Shown: piece after piece, positions 24,509 through 33,100 of the stretch
Layout: the number at the start of each line of letters is the position of its first letter
Numbering within the stretch: position 1 is the first letter of the stretch
Assembly: GCF_004345645.1 (NCBI RefSeq)
Contig: NZ_SLWS01000004.1
Coordinates: forward strand, 806,001 to 870,000
Origin: Actinocrispum wychmicini
GTDB taxonomy: Bacteria; Actinomycetota; Actinomycetes; Mycobacteriales; Pseudonocardiaceae
Length of the DNA: 64,000 nucleotides
Direction of reading: 5' to 3'
Program-made: the position numbers and the translations under genes
The notes under the pieces: model-generated
What the model was told of the DNA's origin: nothing
The model's database searches: none
The model's input: the letters and a program-made list of their open reading frames with translations, nothing else

Positions 24509-25355
24509 CCCACACCTCCTTGCGCTGCGACCACAGCAGCACACCCGCGATGACGACGAACGGCAGGAAGTACCGCAGCACCGACAGGTCGTCGGACTGG
24601 GCGAGCGCCCCCTGCAGCATGCCGAGTGCCAACCCGCCCACGACGGCCAGGTCCAGCCGGCGGAAACCGCCCAGCAGCGCCGCCGCGGCCGACGGGACCA
24701 CCAGCATCGCCAGTGATGTCGCGTCGTTGGACTGCGACGGCGCGACGAACGACACCACCAGCGTGCTGATCAGCCCGGTCGCCGTCCACACCGCGACACT
24801 GAGCGGTCTCGCCGGGATTCCCAGCAGTTCCGCGGTGGTCGGCCGTTCCGACAGGGCCCGGAGTTGCACCCCGGCCGGTGTCCTGGTCAGGATCGCCCGG
24901 CAGCCGAGCGCGACCACCACCGCCATGCCGACCGTGACCAGGGTGACCTGGCTGATCACCACCCCGCCGACGGAGAACGCGGGGCCGCCGAGGATCGGCT
25001 GGAACGGCTGGGGTTTGTTGCCGAACAGGATGAACGACAACGAGATGAGCAGCAGGAGCACTGCCACGGTCACCGCCGACCGGGTCCCGGTGTCCGCCTC
25101 GGCCAGCCAGGTGGAGATCACCCAGCCGAGCGCCGCGCTGAGCGCGCCGCCGAGCAGGATGCCGCCCACCGTGGCCAGCCACACCGGCAGTCCTTGGTGG
25201 ACAGCCAGGTACACGGCGACGTACGAACCGAACATCCCGGTGGCGGACTGGGCGAAGTTGACCACCCGGACCAGCCGGGACATCAACGTCAGGCACACCG
25301 CCAGCACCGCGTACAGCCCGCCCGCGGCGAGACCCGCCAGCGCTCCCTGCAGCAT
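24495..25355 (-). CDS. livH: ABC transporter permease, LivH type
   Basis: 286 residues from ATG at 25355. Multiple hydrophobic helices and GLYAVLAVCLTLMSRLVRVVNFAQ near the start (the LivH cytoplasmic loop and first helices, ending VNFAQ) identify the family. It forms the second membrane half of the importer. It starts 10 bp downstream of the binding-protein stop and overlaps the fusion gene, so the four genes form one operon. Confidence 0.92.
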   Translation of the reverse strand: MLQGALAGLAAGGLYAVLAVCLTLMSRLVRVVNFAQSATGMFGSYVAVYLAVHQGLPVWLATVGGILLGGALSAALGWVISTWLAEADTGTRSAVTVAVLLLLISLSFILFGNKPQPFQPILGGPAFSVGGVVISQVTLVTVGMAVVVALGCRAILTRTPAGVQLRALSERPTTAELLGIPARPLSVAVWTATGLISTLVVSFVAPSQSNDATSLAMLVVPSAAAALLGGFRRLDLAVVGGLALGMLQGALAQSDDLSVLRYFLPFVVIAGVLLWSQRKEVWDAAR

Positions 25356-25365
25356 CGAGACTCCT

Positions 25366-26544
25366 CTACTTCTTCGGGATCCGCAGCCAGTCCTTGGCCG
25401 CCAGCTCCCACTTGCCGGCGCCGGAGCTGAGCTTCACCGGCCAGCCCGCGGTGTTGTCGTGGTGCGTCTGGCCCGTGCCGAACAGATACGGGGTGCCCAC
25501 CATCGGGTCGCTGATCGGCTTCATCTCCTGCAGCGCCTTGGTGACCGACTCGCGGGTGATATCGCCCTTGATGCCCTTGACCACCTCGAGGAAGTACTTC
25601 GCGGCGAGGTAGCCACCCTGGCTGAACGACGTCAACGGGATGCCGTTCTTCGACATCAGGTCACGCCATTCCTTGGTCTGCGAGCTGCTCGCGTCCGTGA
25701 ACGGGTAGAACTCCGCGGGGACGTAGATCCCGGCGCCCGCGTTCGTGACCGCCTTGGCGTAGTTGTCGCTGTACACACTGGTCAGCAGCAGCCACGTGAC
25801 GTCGGTCCAGCCCTGCGCCTGCGCGGCCTTCAGCTGGCCGATCGAGTCGGGCTCGACCGGGTTGACCGTGATCGCCTTGCAGCCCGCGGCCCGCGCCTTG
25901 ACGATGTACGACGTGTAGTCCGAGCCGCCGTACGGGACGGTGCTGTCAACGTACTTGAGCTTCTTGCCGGTCTGCTGCGACCACTCGTCGATGGCTGCCT
26001 GGTACGACGGCAAGGTGTTGCCCGCGATCTCCAGCAACGCGCAGATGTCGTCGAGTTTCAGCACCTCGGAGCCGTACAGCAGGGTCAGCGTCATGTCGTG
26101 GTACGGCCCGACGTTCGCCGGCGAGATGTTGGGGCTGGAGAAACACGCCGGGTCGACGCCGATGCCCTGGATCGACAGGATCTTCTGCTGCTCGTAGTAC
26201 TTCGCGTTGATCTGGCACTCCAGCAGGCTGGACGAGCCGACCAACGCGACGGCCTTGTCACCGCCGACGATCTCGCGCGCCGCGGCGGCCGCTGCCGCCG
26301 GGTCGCCCTTGTCGTCGATGGCCTTGTACTGGATCTGTCGGCCGTTGACGCCGCCGCTGGCGTTGGCGGCGTCGAACACGGCCTTGGCGGCCTGGGACGC
26401 CTCAGGGAATGTGGCGGCGCCACTGAGCGCGTTGACGGACCCGACCACGATCGGGCCGCTCGTCCCGGCCTCGGTGCTGGCGCAACCACTGGCCGCCAGC
26501 ACGGCCGTGGTGGCGATCGCCAGTCTTCGGAAAGTCTTTCTCAT
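25366..26544 (-). CDS. livK: ABC transporter substrate-binding lipoprotein, LivK/periplasmic-binding type
   Basis: 392 residues from ATG at 26544. Basic n-region, hydrophobic core and lipobox AASGC at about residue 21 indicate a lipid-anchored extracellular receptor. The mature part has VGSVNALSGAATFPEA and a type I periplasmic-binding fold of two lobes. These receptors take amino acids, aromatic acids or amides. Here the neighbouring enzymes point to a small aromatic or amide-containing substrate, but no ligand can be read from sequence. Confidence 0.9.
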   Translation of the reverse strand: MRKTFRRLAIATTAVLAASGCASTEAGTSGPIVVGSVNALSGAATFPEASQAAKAVFDAANASGGVNGRQIQYKAIDDKGDPAAAAAAAREIVGGDKAVALVGSSSLLECQINAKYYEQQKILSIQGIGVDPACFSSPNISPANVGPYHDMTLTLLYGSEVLKLDDICALLEIAGNTLPSYQAAIDEWSQQTGKKLKYVDSTVPYGGSDYTSYIVKARAAGCKAITVNPVEPDSIGQLKAAQAQGWTDVTWLLLTSVYSDNYAKAVTNAGAGIYVPAEFYPFTDASSSQTKEWRDLMSKNGIPLTSFSQGGYLAAKYFLEVVKGIKGDITRESVTKALQEMKPISDPMVGTPYLFGTGQTHHDNTAGWPVKLSSGAGKWELAAKDWLRIPKK

Positions 26545-26647
26545 GGCGGTTCCCGTCTGTGGCTTGTCGAGGTGGATGGACCCTACGAGCGGCCACGGCG
26601 GCGTGCCTTGTCTCTGCGGGCACGGGTGTTGTCCCGCCCGGCACGCA

Positions 26648-27034
26648 CTAGACCATTGCCTCCACAACGGGCACTGAGTCGACGATCTGCTCGAAGCTTG
26701 TGAGGGAACCGTTACTGAACTTCCACACATGCGCGACCCGTGCGGTGAAAGATCGGCCGGTTTCCCTGTGTTCGCCGGTGTACGTGCCGAGCCCCACCAC
26801 GGTGTCGCCCGCGTCGAGCAGTTCGGCGAGGGTGAAGGTGTAGCCCTTCCAGTCCCGGCCGATCGCCGCGAAGACGTTCTCCTGGACCGCTTCCGGGCCG
26901 ACATACGTTCCGGCGTAAGGGAATCCGTTCGCCTCGGTCCAGGTCGTGTCGGGGCCGAGCGGCGCCAGCATGCCGGCCAGGTCACCGCGGTCGCTCGCCG
27001 CGTAGTGTGCGGCGATGACGTCTACATTGGACAC
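26648..27034 (-). CDS. SnoaL-like / NTF2-fold protein
   Basis: 128 residues from GTG at 27034, with GGAGAACCCTCAA upstream. The sequence DVIAAHYAASDRGDLAGMLAPLGPDTTW-type start, an FPYAGTYVGPEAV loop and a C-terminal beta-sheet (HVWKFSNGSLTSFEQ) are those of the NTF2-like SnoaL superfamily of small cyclases, isomerases and hydratases. It is encoded 14 bp from the second MoaF-like gene and was probably made with it. Confidence 0.8.
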   Translation of the reverse strand: MSNVDVIAAHYAASDRGDLAGMLAPLGPDTTWTEANGFPYAGTYVGPEAVQENVFAAIGRDWKGYTFTLAELLDAGDTVVGLGTYTGEHRETGRSFTARVAHVWKFSNGSLTSFEQIVDSVPVVEAMV

Positions 27035-27048
27035 TTGAGGGTTCTCCT

Positions 27049-27810
27049 TCAGACAGGTTGGGCGTCGGGGTAGCTGACCGTGCCGAGTGGGTAGATGTGC
27101 CCGCCGGCGCGGGAGTGTTCGGACCGGCCGTCGCCGGTCAGGCCGAGGAACACGCCTGTGGTCCGCAGCGCGTAGCCGAGGTCGTGCAGCCAGACGCTGG
27201 CCACGGCGATCCGGAACTCGCGGAAGCAGAACAGGTAGAGCCCGTCGGCGAACTTCCAGACCGTGGACAGGTCCATGTCCCCGTGGCCGCGTTGCACGCC
27301 TTCGAGGCACTGCCAGGCGTAGCGTTGCGAGGAGATGTAGACGTGCTCGTAGAGGTGATCCGGGCTGTAGCGGTAGATGTTGCGCTTGCCGATCAGGTCA
27401 CGCGACGGGCCAGGCACCTCGCCGGACGGCGGTCCGCCGTTGGTCGTCCCGGTCCAGAACGTCTGCGAGACGCGGGGGACACCGGCGACGTCCTCGGCGC
27501 CGATGACCGACCGCACGGCGACAGCGCGATGTGTCGTCGTGGAGAAGATGATCGTCAGCGCTTCGCCTTCGACACTGGTGAGCGGCAGGTTCACGAAGAA
27601 GACGTCCGCGCGCACCGCGACCGCGTCATACGGGTCCTTCACTCCGTCGCGGACCACGTGGGCGGCGTCCTCGAAGCACAGGTCCAGAGTTGTCCCGTCG
27701 TCCAGGGTGATCGACAGCTCACGACCGGTGAGGTCCGCGTTCGGCAGGCGGTACGTGGCGATCCCGGCGGCGAACTCGTCGTAGGTGCGCCATTCCTCGT
27801 CGGATGTCAT
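27049..27810 (-). CDS. MoaF-family protein (paralogue 2)
   Basis: 253 residues from ATG at 27810. It shares with the protein at 19567 the two-barrel plan and the conserved SPDHLYEHVYISSQRYAWQC segment (paralogue 1: SSAHAYEHVYLSPHWYTWQC). Overall similarity between the two is limited, so they may act on different but related molecules. It is followed by the SnoaL-like gene and lies near the AraC regulator, in the same orientation. Confidence 0.82.
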   Translation of the reverse strand: MTSDEEWRTYDEFAAGIATYRLPNADLTGRELSITLDDGTTLDLCFEDAAHVVRDGVKDPYDAVAVRADVFFVNLPLTSVEGEALTIIFSTTTHRAVAVRSVIGAEDVAGVPRVSQTFWTGTTNGGPPSGEVPGPSRDLIGKRNIYRYSPDHLYEHVYISSQRYAWQCLEGVQRGHGDMDLSTVWKFADGLYLFCFREFRIAVASVWLHDLGYALRTTGVFLGLTGDGRSEHSRAGGHIYPLGTVSYPDAQPV

Positions 27811-27884
27811 GGCCTCATCGTCGGCGCGGCACCCGGCCGTGGCCAGCGATCACGCACTGGAGGGCAAGTACCCGACGCTTACGG

Positions 27885-28832
27885 TCAACCGGTGGCGCGC
27901 AGCTCGCTGGGGGAGCAGCCGAACGCGGTCTTGAACACGCGGCTGAAGTGGGCGGCGTCGACGAAACCCCACTTCGCGGCGATGGCCGCGACCGGCCGTG
28001 CCGCGTGCACCGGGTCGAGCAGGTCGCGCCGGCAGTGTTCGAGCCGGCGGGTGCGGATCCAGCCGGACACCGTGGTCCCCTGCTCCTGGAACAGGCCGTG
28101 CAGGTGCCGGGTGGAGATGTAGTGCTCGGTGGCGATCTGGGCCGGGCCGAGGTCGGGCGACGACAGGTTCCCGTCCACGTACGCGCGGATCCGGCGCATC
28201 AGCTCGTAGTGCGGGTCGGCGGTGGCGCGGGCCATGTCCAGCTCGGCGGCGAACATCGTGGTCAGCAGGTCCACCGCGCTGTGCGCGAGCCGTACCCCGG
28301 CCGGCCCGGCGAGCTGGTCCAGGTTCGAACCGAGCTGAACGAGGAACGGGACGACGATGTTGCCGACACCTTCCTTGCCGGACATGCGGACCGCGGTCAT
28401 CTGCCCGACCAGGTCCGCCGGCAGGTCCAGCAGCCGTTGCGGGAACATCACCACGAGCGTCCGAAAGTCCTCTTCGAACACCAGGGAGTACGGCCGGTCG
28501 GTGTCGTACAACGCGACGTCACCGGGGTGCAGGACGGCCTGCCGCCCGTCCTGGACGAGCATCCCGGTGCCGGCGAGGATCAGGCTGAGCTTGTAGTAGC
28601 GGCGGTCGCCCCGCGCGATCAGCTCCGGGGTCCGCTCCACCACGTGCGCGGAGGCGGCGATCTCGGACAGCTGCACGTCGTCGGCACCGCCGGACCTGAT
28701 CCGGGCTCGGAAGTGGTCACTGTGCGTACTGGAGACGTGCAGCGGCACGAACGACTGGGACACCGCCGTGCGGAAGTCGGTGAAGTCCCGGGCGACCAGC
28801 AGCGTGGTCGACGGGGACAAGGCCACGGTCAC
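27885..28832 (-). CDS. AraC-family transcriptional activator (NphR-like AraC-binding-2 N-domain)
   Basis: 315 residues from GTG at 28832 (GTGAGGTGATTC upstream). The N-terminal half (about 30-200) is a cupin-like effector domain (YYKLSLILAGTGMLVQDG, HPGDVALYDTDRPY). The C-terminal 100 residues are two AraC helix-turn-helices (IATEHYISTRHLHGLF and AKWGFVDAAHFSRVFK). Relatives of this architecture activate aromatic-degradation genes. It is positioned to control the MoaF/SnoaL/Liv operon downstream. Its own promoter holds a GntR-type palindrome at 28864. Confidence 0.88.
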   Translation of the reverse strand: MTVALSPSTTLLVARDFTDFRTAVSQSFVPLHVSSTHSDHFRARIRSGGADDVQLSEIAASAHVVERTPELIARGDRRYYKLSLILAGTGMLVQDGRQAVLHPGDVALYDTDRPYSLVFEEDFRTLVVMFPQRLLDLPADLVGQMTAVRMSGKEGVGNIVVPFLVQLGSNLDQLAGPAGVRLAHSAVDLLTTMFAAELDMARATADPHYELMRRIRAYVDGNLSSPDLGPAQIATEHYISTRHLHGLFQEQGTTVSGWIRTRRLEHCRRDLLDPVHAARPVAAIAAKWGFVDAAHFSRVFKTAFGCSPSELRATG

Positions 28833-28863
28833 GAATCACCTCACAGCGCTGAGAGGCCCTGAT

Positions 28864-28887
28864 TTCGTATACGATAAGCGATACGAT
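28864..28887. promoter_or_regulatory. GntR-type palindrome before the AraC gene
   Basis: TTCGTATACGAT at 28864-28875 (perfect core TCGTATACGA) is followed by a half-site GATACGAT at 28880-28887. It matches ATCGTATACGAT at 11 of 12 positions and the HPA-operon site at 7318 closely. It lies 32-55 bp upstream of the AraC start codon, where a repressor would cover the promoter. Confidence 0.5.
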
Positions 28888-28911
28888 GTGGTGAGGCAAC
28901 CGCCGGGGCTG

Positions 28912-29766
28912 TCAACGCTCGTTCTTGGATGTCGCGCTCAGTTGTTGACTCAATGCCCAGAAAACCGGGAAATTGGGGACGAGTTGAACCTGGCGGGTCC
29001 ACCAGTTCCTGCCGTCGACCTGGATGATGACCGTGCCGTTTTTGGCCGTCAGCCCGGTGACGCGCGACCACGGGACGGAGTCGGTCGCGTGGGCGATGCC
29101 GCCGACGCCGATGGCCAACTCGTCGAACCTGACCTCCTTGCCGGCGTTGACGGTGGCCGCGGCGGCGGTGAGCATCCGTTCGCTGACCTGGTCCATCAGC
29201 ACCGTGGCCATGGAGAACTCGGACTGCTTCCGGCCCTGGTCGAGGGACCGGCCGCTCACCACGATCTTTCCGCCGTCGCCGGTCGCGATCGTGTAGACGT
29301 GGCTGGTTCCGGTGTACGCCCCGTTGTAGAAATGGCGAGTGACGGCCTGGTGGATCGAGGTGATGGCGTCCCACCGGAATGCGAAGGCGCCGTCCGGACT
29401 GGGACAGGCGAAACCGTGCTCGAACTCGTAGACCACCTCATACGGCCGCGGCCCCTGCTGGCTTCGCTGGCGATTCCGCGACACGGCTACGCCGATGACA
29501 ACGGCGAGCGGTATGACCAACAAGAGTCCCACGGCCACTCTGCCGTTGACGAACGCGCCGATTGCGAACAGCGTGGGGACGACACCGAGGAGTGCCCCCA
29601 GGCAGCCCAGTAGCCGCCCCTGGGCCGCGTCGCGTTTGCTGTCCTTCCAGAGCGCGTTGTGGTTGGCGAGATGTGTCCGCACGAACCCACCGAGCCGGAA
29701 GTCTGCCGCCTTTTCGGTGACGGCGGGCGAAGGCGGTGATAACTGATCGGCTCGCCACTGTGGCAT
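28912..29766 (-). CDS. Membrane protein resembling the DUF6585 family
   Basis: 284 residues from ATG at 29766. Two adjacent hydrophobic segments (LLGCLGALLGVVPTLFAIGAF and GLLLVIPLAVVIGVAV in outline, about residues 50-95) form a hairpin anchor. A cytosolic beta-rich region follows with YEFEHGFACPSPDG and WDAITSIHQAVTRHFYNG. That layout fits DUF6585/PH-like membrane proteins of actinobacteria, whose function is unknown. It does not look connected to the neighbouring catabolic genes. Confidence 0.75.
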   Translation of the reverse strand: MPQWRADQLSPPSPAVTEKAADFRLGGFVRTHLANHNALWKDSKRDAAQGRLLGCLGALLGVVPTLFAIGAFVNGRVAVGLLLVIPLAVVIGVAVSRNRQRSQQGPRPYEVVYEFEHGFACPSPDGAFAFRWDAITSIHQAVTRHFYNGAYTGTSHVYTIATGDGGKIVVSGRSLDQGRKQSEFSMATVLMDQVSERMLTAAAATVNAGKEVRFDELAIGVGGIAHATDSVPWSRVTGLTAKNGTVIIQVDGRNWWTRQVQLVPNFPVFWALSQQLSATSKNER

Positions 29767-29860
29767 CTGCTACCGCCCTGTTTCATGGTCATCGCCCGGT
29801 TGCGTGCGGACACCGTAGCGATGCTGACAGGGCAGGACAATGTCACCGTGACACACAAGG

Positions 29861-30337
29861 TCACATCCGCGCCTCGCCTTTCTTGATCGCGGTCCGGATT
29901 CGGGAATACGTGCCGCACCGGCAGATGTTGCGCAGGGCGTCCAGGTCCGCGTCGGTGATCGAGCGGCCCTCCGCGCGGACCTTGCGGACCAGGGCAACCG
30001 CGGCCATGATCTGGCCCGGCTGGCAGTAGCCGCACTGGGCCACGTCCTCCTCCAGCCACGCCTCCTGCATCGGGTGCAGGTCGCGGCCGACGGTCGCCGG
30101 CAGGCCCTCGATCGTGGTGATCTCGTCGGTCGACCTGATCTTCGACACCGGCACCGAGCAGGGGTTGAACGCCTTGCCGTTGATGTGCGAGGTGCACGAC
30201 TTGCAGACGTTCAGGCCGCAGCCGTACTTCGGGCCGGTCACGCCGAGGATGTCACGCAGCACCCACAGCAGCCGCACGTCGTCGGCGACGTCCACGGTGA
30301 CCTGGCGGCCGTTGAGCTTGAAAGTGTGTTGTGGCAA
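29861..30337 (-). CDS. [2Fe-2S] small subunit of a molybdenum hydroxylase (IorA/CoxS-like)
   Basis: 158 residues from TTG at 30337, chosen because AGGAG sits 7 nt upstream. The plant-type cluster ligands are in GCGLNVCKSC and the later FNPC; the second cluster ligands are in AQCGYCQPG and ICRCGTYSRI. It passes electrons from the molybdopterin subunit encoded upstream. A 169-bp inserted element separates the two genes, but the Shine-Dalgarno for this gene survives. Confidence 0.9.
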   Translation of the reverse strand: MPQHTFKLNGRQVTVDVADDVRLLWVLRDILGVTGPKYGCGLNVCKSCTSHINGKAFNPCSVPVSKIRSTDEITTIEGLPATVGRDLHPMQEAWLEEDVAQCGYCQPGQIMAAVALVRKVRAEGRSITDADLDALRNICRCGTYSRIRTAIKKGEARM

Positions 30338-30346
30338 GGGGAACTC

Positions 30347-30515
30347 CTAGGTCGTGTTTCAGGTGTCCCGGTCGATGAGAGCCGGGATCGGGGCGGTTCC
30401 TGGCGTCGCCGCCGGTACGCCGCGAATACTGGTTGTCTTTGGGTGTGCCGGCGGTGGCGTCAGGGACCGCATCCGGCCCGGCTATCGCGATCGGGACATC
30501 TGAAACACGGCCTAG
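30347..30515 (-). mobile_element. 163-bp MITE-like element, copy 1 (reverse orientation), with TA duplication
   Basis: The core 30350-30512 is flanked by CTA on the left and TAG on the right, giving a TA-TA target duplication as left by IS630/Tc1-mariner type transposition. Terminal inverted repeats are GGTCGTGTTTCAG and its near-complement at the far end, about 20 bp with two mismatches. The reverse complement aligns along its whole length with the copies at 39606 and 61635. There is no open frame of its own. It splits the molybdenum hydroxylase operon precisely at the TA of TAGGAG. Confidence 0.85.
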
Positions 30516-32821
30516 AACGCGCTGTCGAGGCCGTCGGTCGGCGACTGCGGGGTGGACGGCTCCAGGGGGTACGGCTCGAAGCTCAACGTGCCGTGGTTGA
30601 TCGGGAACCTGGTCGGCATGGTGCCGGTGGCACGTGCGTACGCGCACGCCACGGCCGCGAACGAAGGCGCGACACCCAGTTCGCCCATACCGCTGGGCGT
30701 GCCCGTGGTCGCGGGCATCACGACGACTCGCACATCCGGTGGCGTGTTCCACTGGCGGGTGTAGAAGTAGTTGTCCCAGCTGCCTTCCAGCGGGATGCCG
30801 TCCTTGATGTGCAGGCTGGACGTCAGCGCCATGGCGATGCCGTCGTTGAGGCCGCCGATCATCTGGGCGTCGATGCCGCGCGGGTTGAGCGGCAGGCCGG
30901 CGTCCACCACGACTGTCGCCTTGGTGACGCGCGGTCCGGTCACCCCGTCGCGGATCGGCCGGTTCACCGTCTCCGGCCGGCAGTCGATCTCGACGAGCAC
31001 GGCACACGCGGCGCGGTACTCGGCGTGCACCGCGATCCCCTGTGCCATGCCTTTCGGCATCGCCCTGCCCCACTGTCCGACTTGGACAGCCTTGTCCAGC
31101 ACCGCGCGCAGGCGTTCGTCCTTCAGGAACTCGCGGCGGAACGCCACCGGGTCCTTGCCCATCTTCTGCGCCAGCTTGTCGACCACCAGTTCCAGTGCGG
31201 TCACCACGTTGGGCGAGTAGATGTTGCGCATGCTGCCGGTGTTGAACTTCTCCGGGATCTCGTTCAACAACTGGGTGACCACCCCGAAGTTGTACGGCAC
31301 CGACTGGGACAGCAGGAAGATCGACTCGGCGAAGGTCAGGTTGCCGGCGATCGGCAGCCGCGCCGCGGTCGCCGTGATCATCTGGCCGAGGCCGTGGCTG
31401 AAGCTGGTCTCCGAACTGGTGTGCCGCTGCTCGAACGTGAGCACGTTGCCCAGCAGGTACGTGGCCCGCACCCGGGACGTGCACATCGGATGGACGCGCC
31501 CCTGTCGGAAGTCGTCCGTGCGACTCCAGGACAGCTTGACCGGCTTGCCCATCTTCTGGGAGATCTCCGCGGCCTCGGCGGCGACGTCGTGGAACAGGTG
31601 CCGGCCGAAGGAGCCACCGCCGGGCACCACGTGCACCACGACCTTGTTCTGCGGCAGGCCGAGCTGGCGGGCGATGTCCTCCTGCGCGACGATCGGCACC
31701 TTCAGCGTCGACCAGATCTCCGCGCGGTCGGACCGGACGTCGGCGATGGCGTTGTCCGGTTCGAGCGGGGAGTTGGAGGCGAACGCGAACGTGAACTCGG
31801 CGTCGACCGACAGCGCGCCGAGCGGCGGCACGACCATCGGCAGCTGCGCCTTCTTCAGTTTCGACAGCACGGTCGCGTCCGACTCGGCGGCCACCGGACC
31901 GGGATTCCAGTCGACGTCAAGCGCCCGCAGCGCGTCGACGCACTGGCCGAACGTGTCGCCGCGGACGGCGACGCCGTAGGTGACCACCGCGACGTCCGTG
32001 ATGCCGGGCATGGCTTTGACCGCGGCCATGTTCCGGACTGTCCTGACTGTGCCGTTGATCGTCGGCGGCCGGCGCACCATGCACGGCTTCGCGTTCGGCA
32101 CGTGCATGTCCATCGCGAACTGCTTGCGACCGGTGACGATGTCCAGCGCGTCGATCCGGTTATGTGGCGTGCCAAGGACTTTGAAGTCCGCCGACGATTT
32201 CAGTGCGGTCGTCACCTGTGTTGTCCGGTTGACGGCCGCGGCTTTCGTGAGGGAGCCGTACGTCGCGCGTTTGCCGTTCTTGTGCGACAGGACGCCGTTC
32301 TTCGTGGTCACCTCGCTCGCCGGGACGCCCCAGTGCGCGGCAGCGGTGTTCACCAGGCGTTCGCGGGCGATGGCGGACGCGGTCCGGACCGGTGTGTAGA
32401 TGCTGCGCACCGAGTTGGAGCCGCCGGTGAGCTGGTTCATCAGCAGTTCCGGCCGGGCGTCGGCGAGCGTGACGTGGACCCGGTCGACCGGCAGGTCCAG
32501 TTCCTCGGCGATCATCATCGCGACCGCGGTGGTGATGCCCTGGCCGACTTCGCAGCGGTGCAGGGCGAACGACGCGGTGCCGTCCTCGTTGACCTGCACG
32601 CTGACCAGCCCCGAAGTGGGCAACGCGGCCAGGTTCTGCAGGTCGCCGAGATCGAAGAGCTGCTCCGGCTGCGGCAGCGACGGGACGGCGGCCTCGGCGC
32701 CGTCCCCGCCGAGCCACGTCACACCCACCGCGAGGGTGGGTGCGGCGATCAGATATCCGAGAAAGCGGCGGCGAGTCGGATTTTCCGACTCATGTGCGGA
32801 AGAACGACGTTGTTCTGCCAT
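30512..32821 (-). CDS. Molybdopterin-binding large subunit, isoquinoline 1-oxidoreductase beta-like
   Basis: 769 residues from ATG at 32821. An N-terminal twin-arginine signal (TRRRFLGYL, followed by a hydrophobic stretch) sends the folded enzyme out of the cytoplasm. GEVGQG-like (RCEVGQGITTA), GGGSFGRHLF and the catalytic Glu in GMGELGVAPSF are those of the two-subunit aldehyde oxidase/isoquinoline oxidoreductase group, which hydroxylates N-heterocycles or oxidises aldehydes with water-derived oxygen. No FAD subunit is nearby, as expected for this group. The TAG stop is built from the TA duplication plus the first G of the inserted element. Confidence 0.9.
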   Translation of the reverse strand: MAEQRRSSAHESENPTRRRFLGYLIAAPTLAVGVTWLGGDGAEAAVPSLPQPEQLFDLGDLQNLAALPTSGLVSVQVNEDGTASFALHRCEVGQGITTAVAMMIAEELDLPVDRVHVTLADARPELLMNQLTGGSNSVRSIYTPVRTASAIARERLVNTAAAHWGVPASEVTTKNGVLSHKNGKRATYGSLTKAAAVNRTTQVTTALKSSADFKVLGTPHNRIDALDIVTGRKQFAMDMHVPNAKPCMVRRPPTINGTVRTVRNMAAVKAMPGITDVAVVTYGVAVRGDTFGQCVDALRALDVDWNPGPVAAESDATVLSKLKKAQLPMVVPPLGALSVDAEFTFAFASNSPLEPDNAIADVRSDRAEIWSTLKVPIVAQEDIARQLGLPQNKVVVHVVPGGGSFGRHLFHDVAAEAAEISQKMGKPVKLSWSRTDDFRQGRVHPMCTSRVRATYLLGNVLTFEQRHTSSETSFSHGLGQMITATAARLPIAGNLTFAESIFLLSQSVPYNFGVVTQLLNEIPEKFNTGSMRNIYSPNVVTALELVVDKLAQKMGKDPVAFRREFLKDERLRAVLDKAVQVGQWGRAMPKGMAQGIAVHAEYRAACAVLVEIDCRPETVNRPIRDGVTGPRVTKATVVVDAGLPLNPRGIDAQMIGGLNDGIAMALTSSLHIKDGIPLEGSWDNYFYTRQWNTPPDVRVVVMPATTGTPSGMGELGVAPSFAAVACAYARATGTMPTRFPINHGTLSFEPYPLEPSTPQSPTDGLDSAF

Positions 32822-32926
32822 GGGTGTCCTCGCAGGGGCAACACGGTGAGTGGTGGATCAGTGGCTGTGCGAAGCAATCCGCGCATTCTGCCACGGCCCA
32901 GCCGCCATGAGAAGCAACACCCATAC

Positions 32927-33100
32927 CTACTTTTGGGCTACGCCGAACTTGTCTTCAGTCCAGCGGGCGCGGAGGGACCGGTTGCCGTTCTTGTCCACAG
33001 AGACCTCCCAGCGCATCCGCAGTTGTGCGCGGCGGTTGGGCGGGTTGCCGAGAACGGTCCGCTCGGTCCGAATGATGGTCGTGTTGATGGTCGCAGTCAT
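32927..33100 (-). CDS. Small protein of unknown function (57 aa)
   Basis: Starts at ATG 33100 with GAGAGGAGTGTTTCCC upstream, a good ribosome site that rules out the in-frame GTG nine bases earlier. The product is basic, beta-rich in appearance (TATINTTIIRTERTVLG, then RMRWEVSVDKNGNRS) and has no signal peptide or membrane segment. I do not recognise a family. The good start context and in-frame length argue that it is real. Confidence 0.6.
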   Translation of the reverse strand: MTATINTTIIRTERTVLGNPPNRRAQLRMRWEVSVDKNGNRSLRARWTEDKFGVAQK

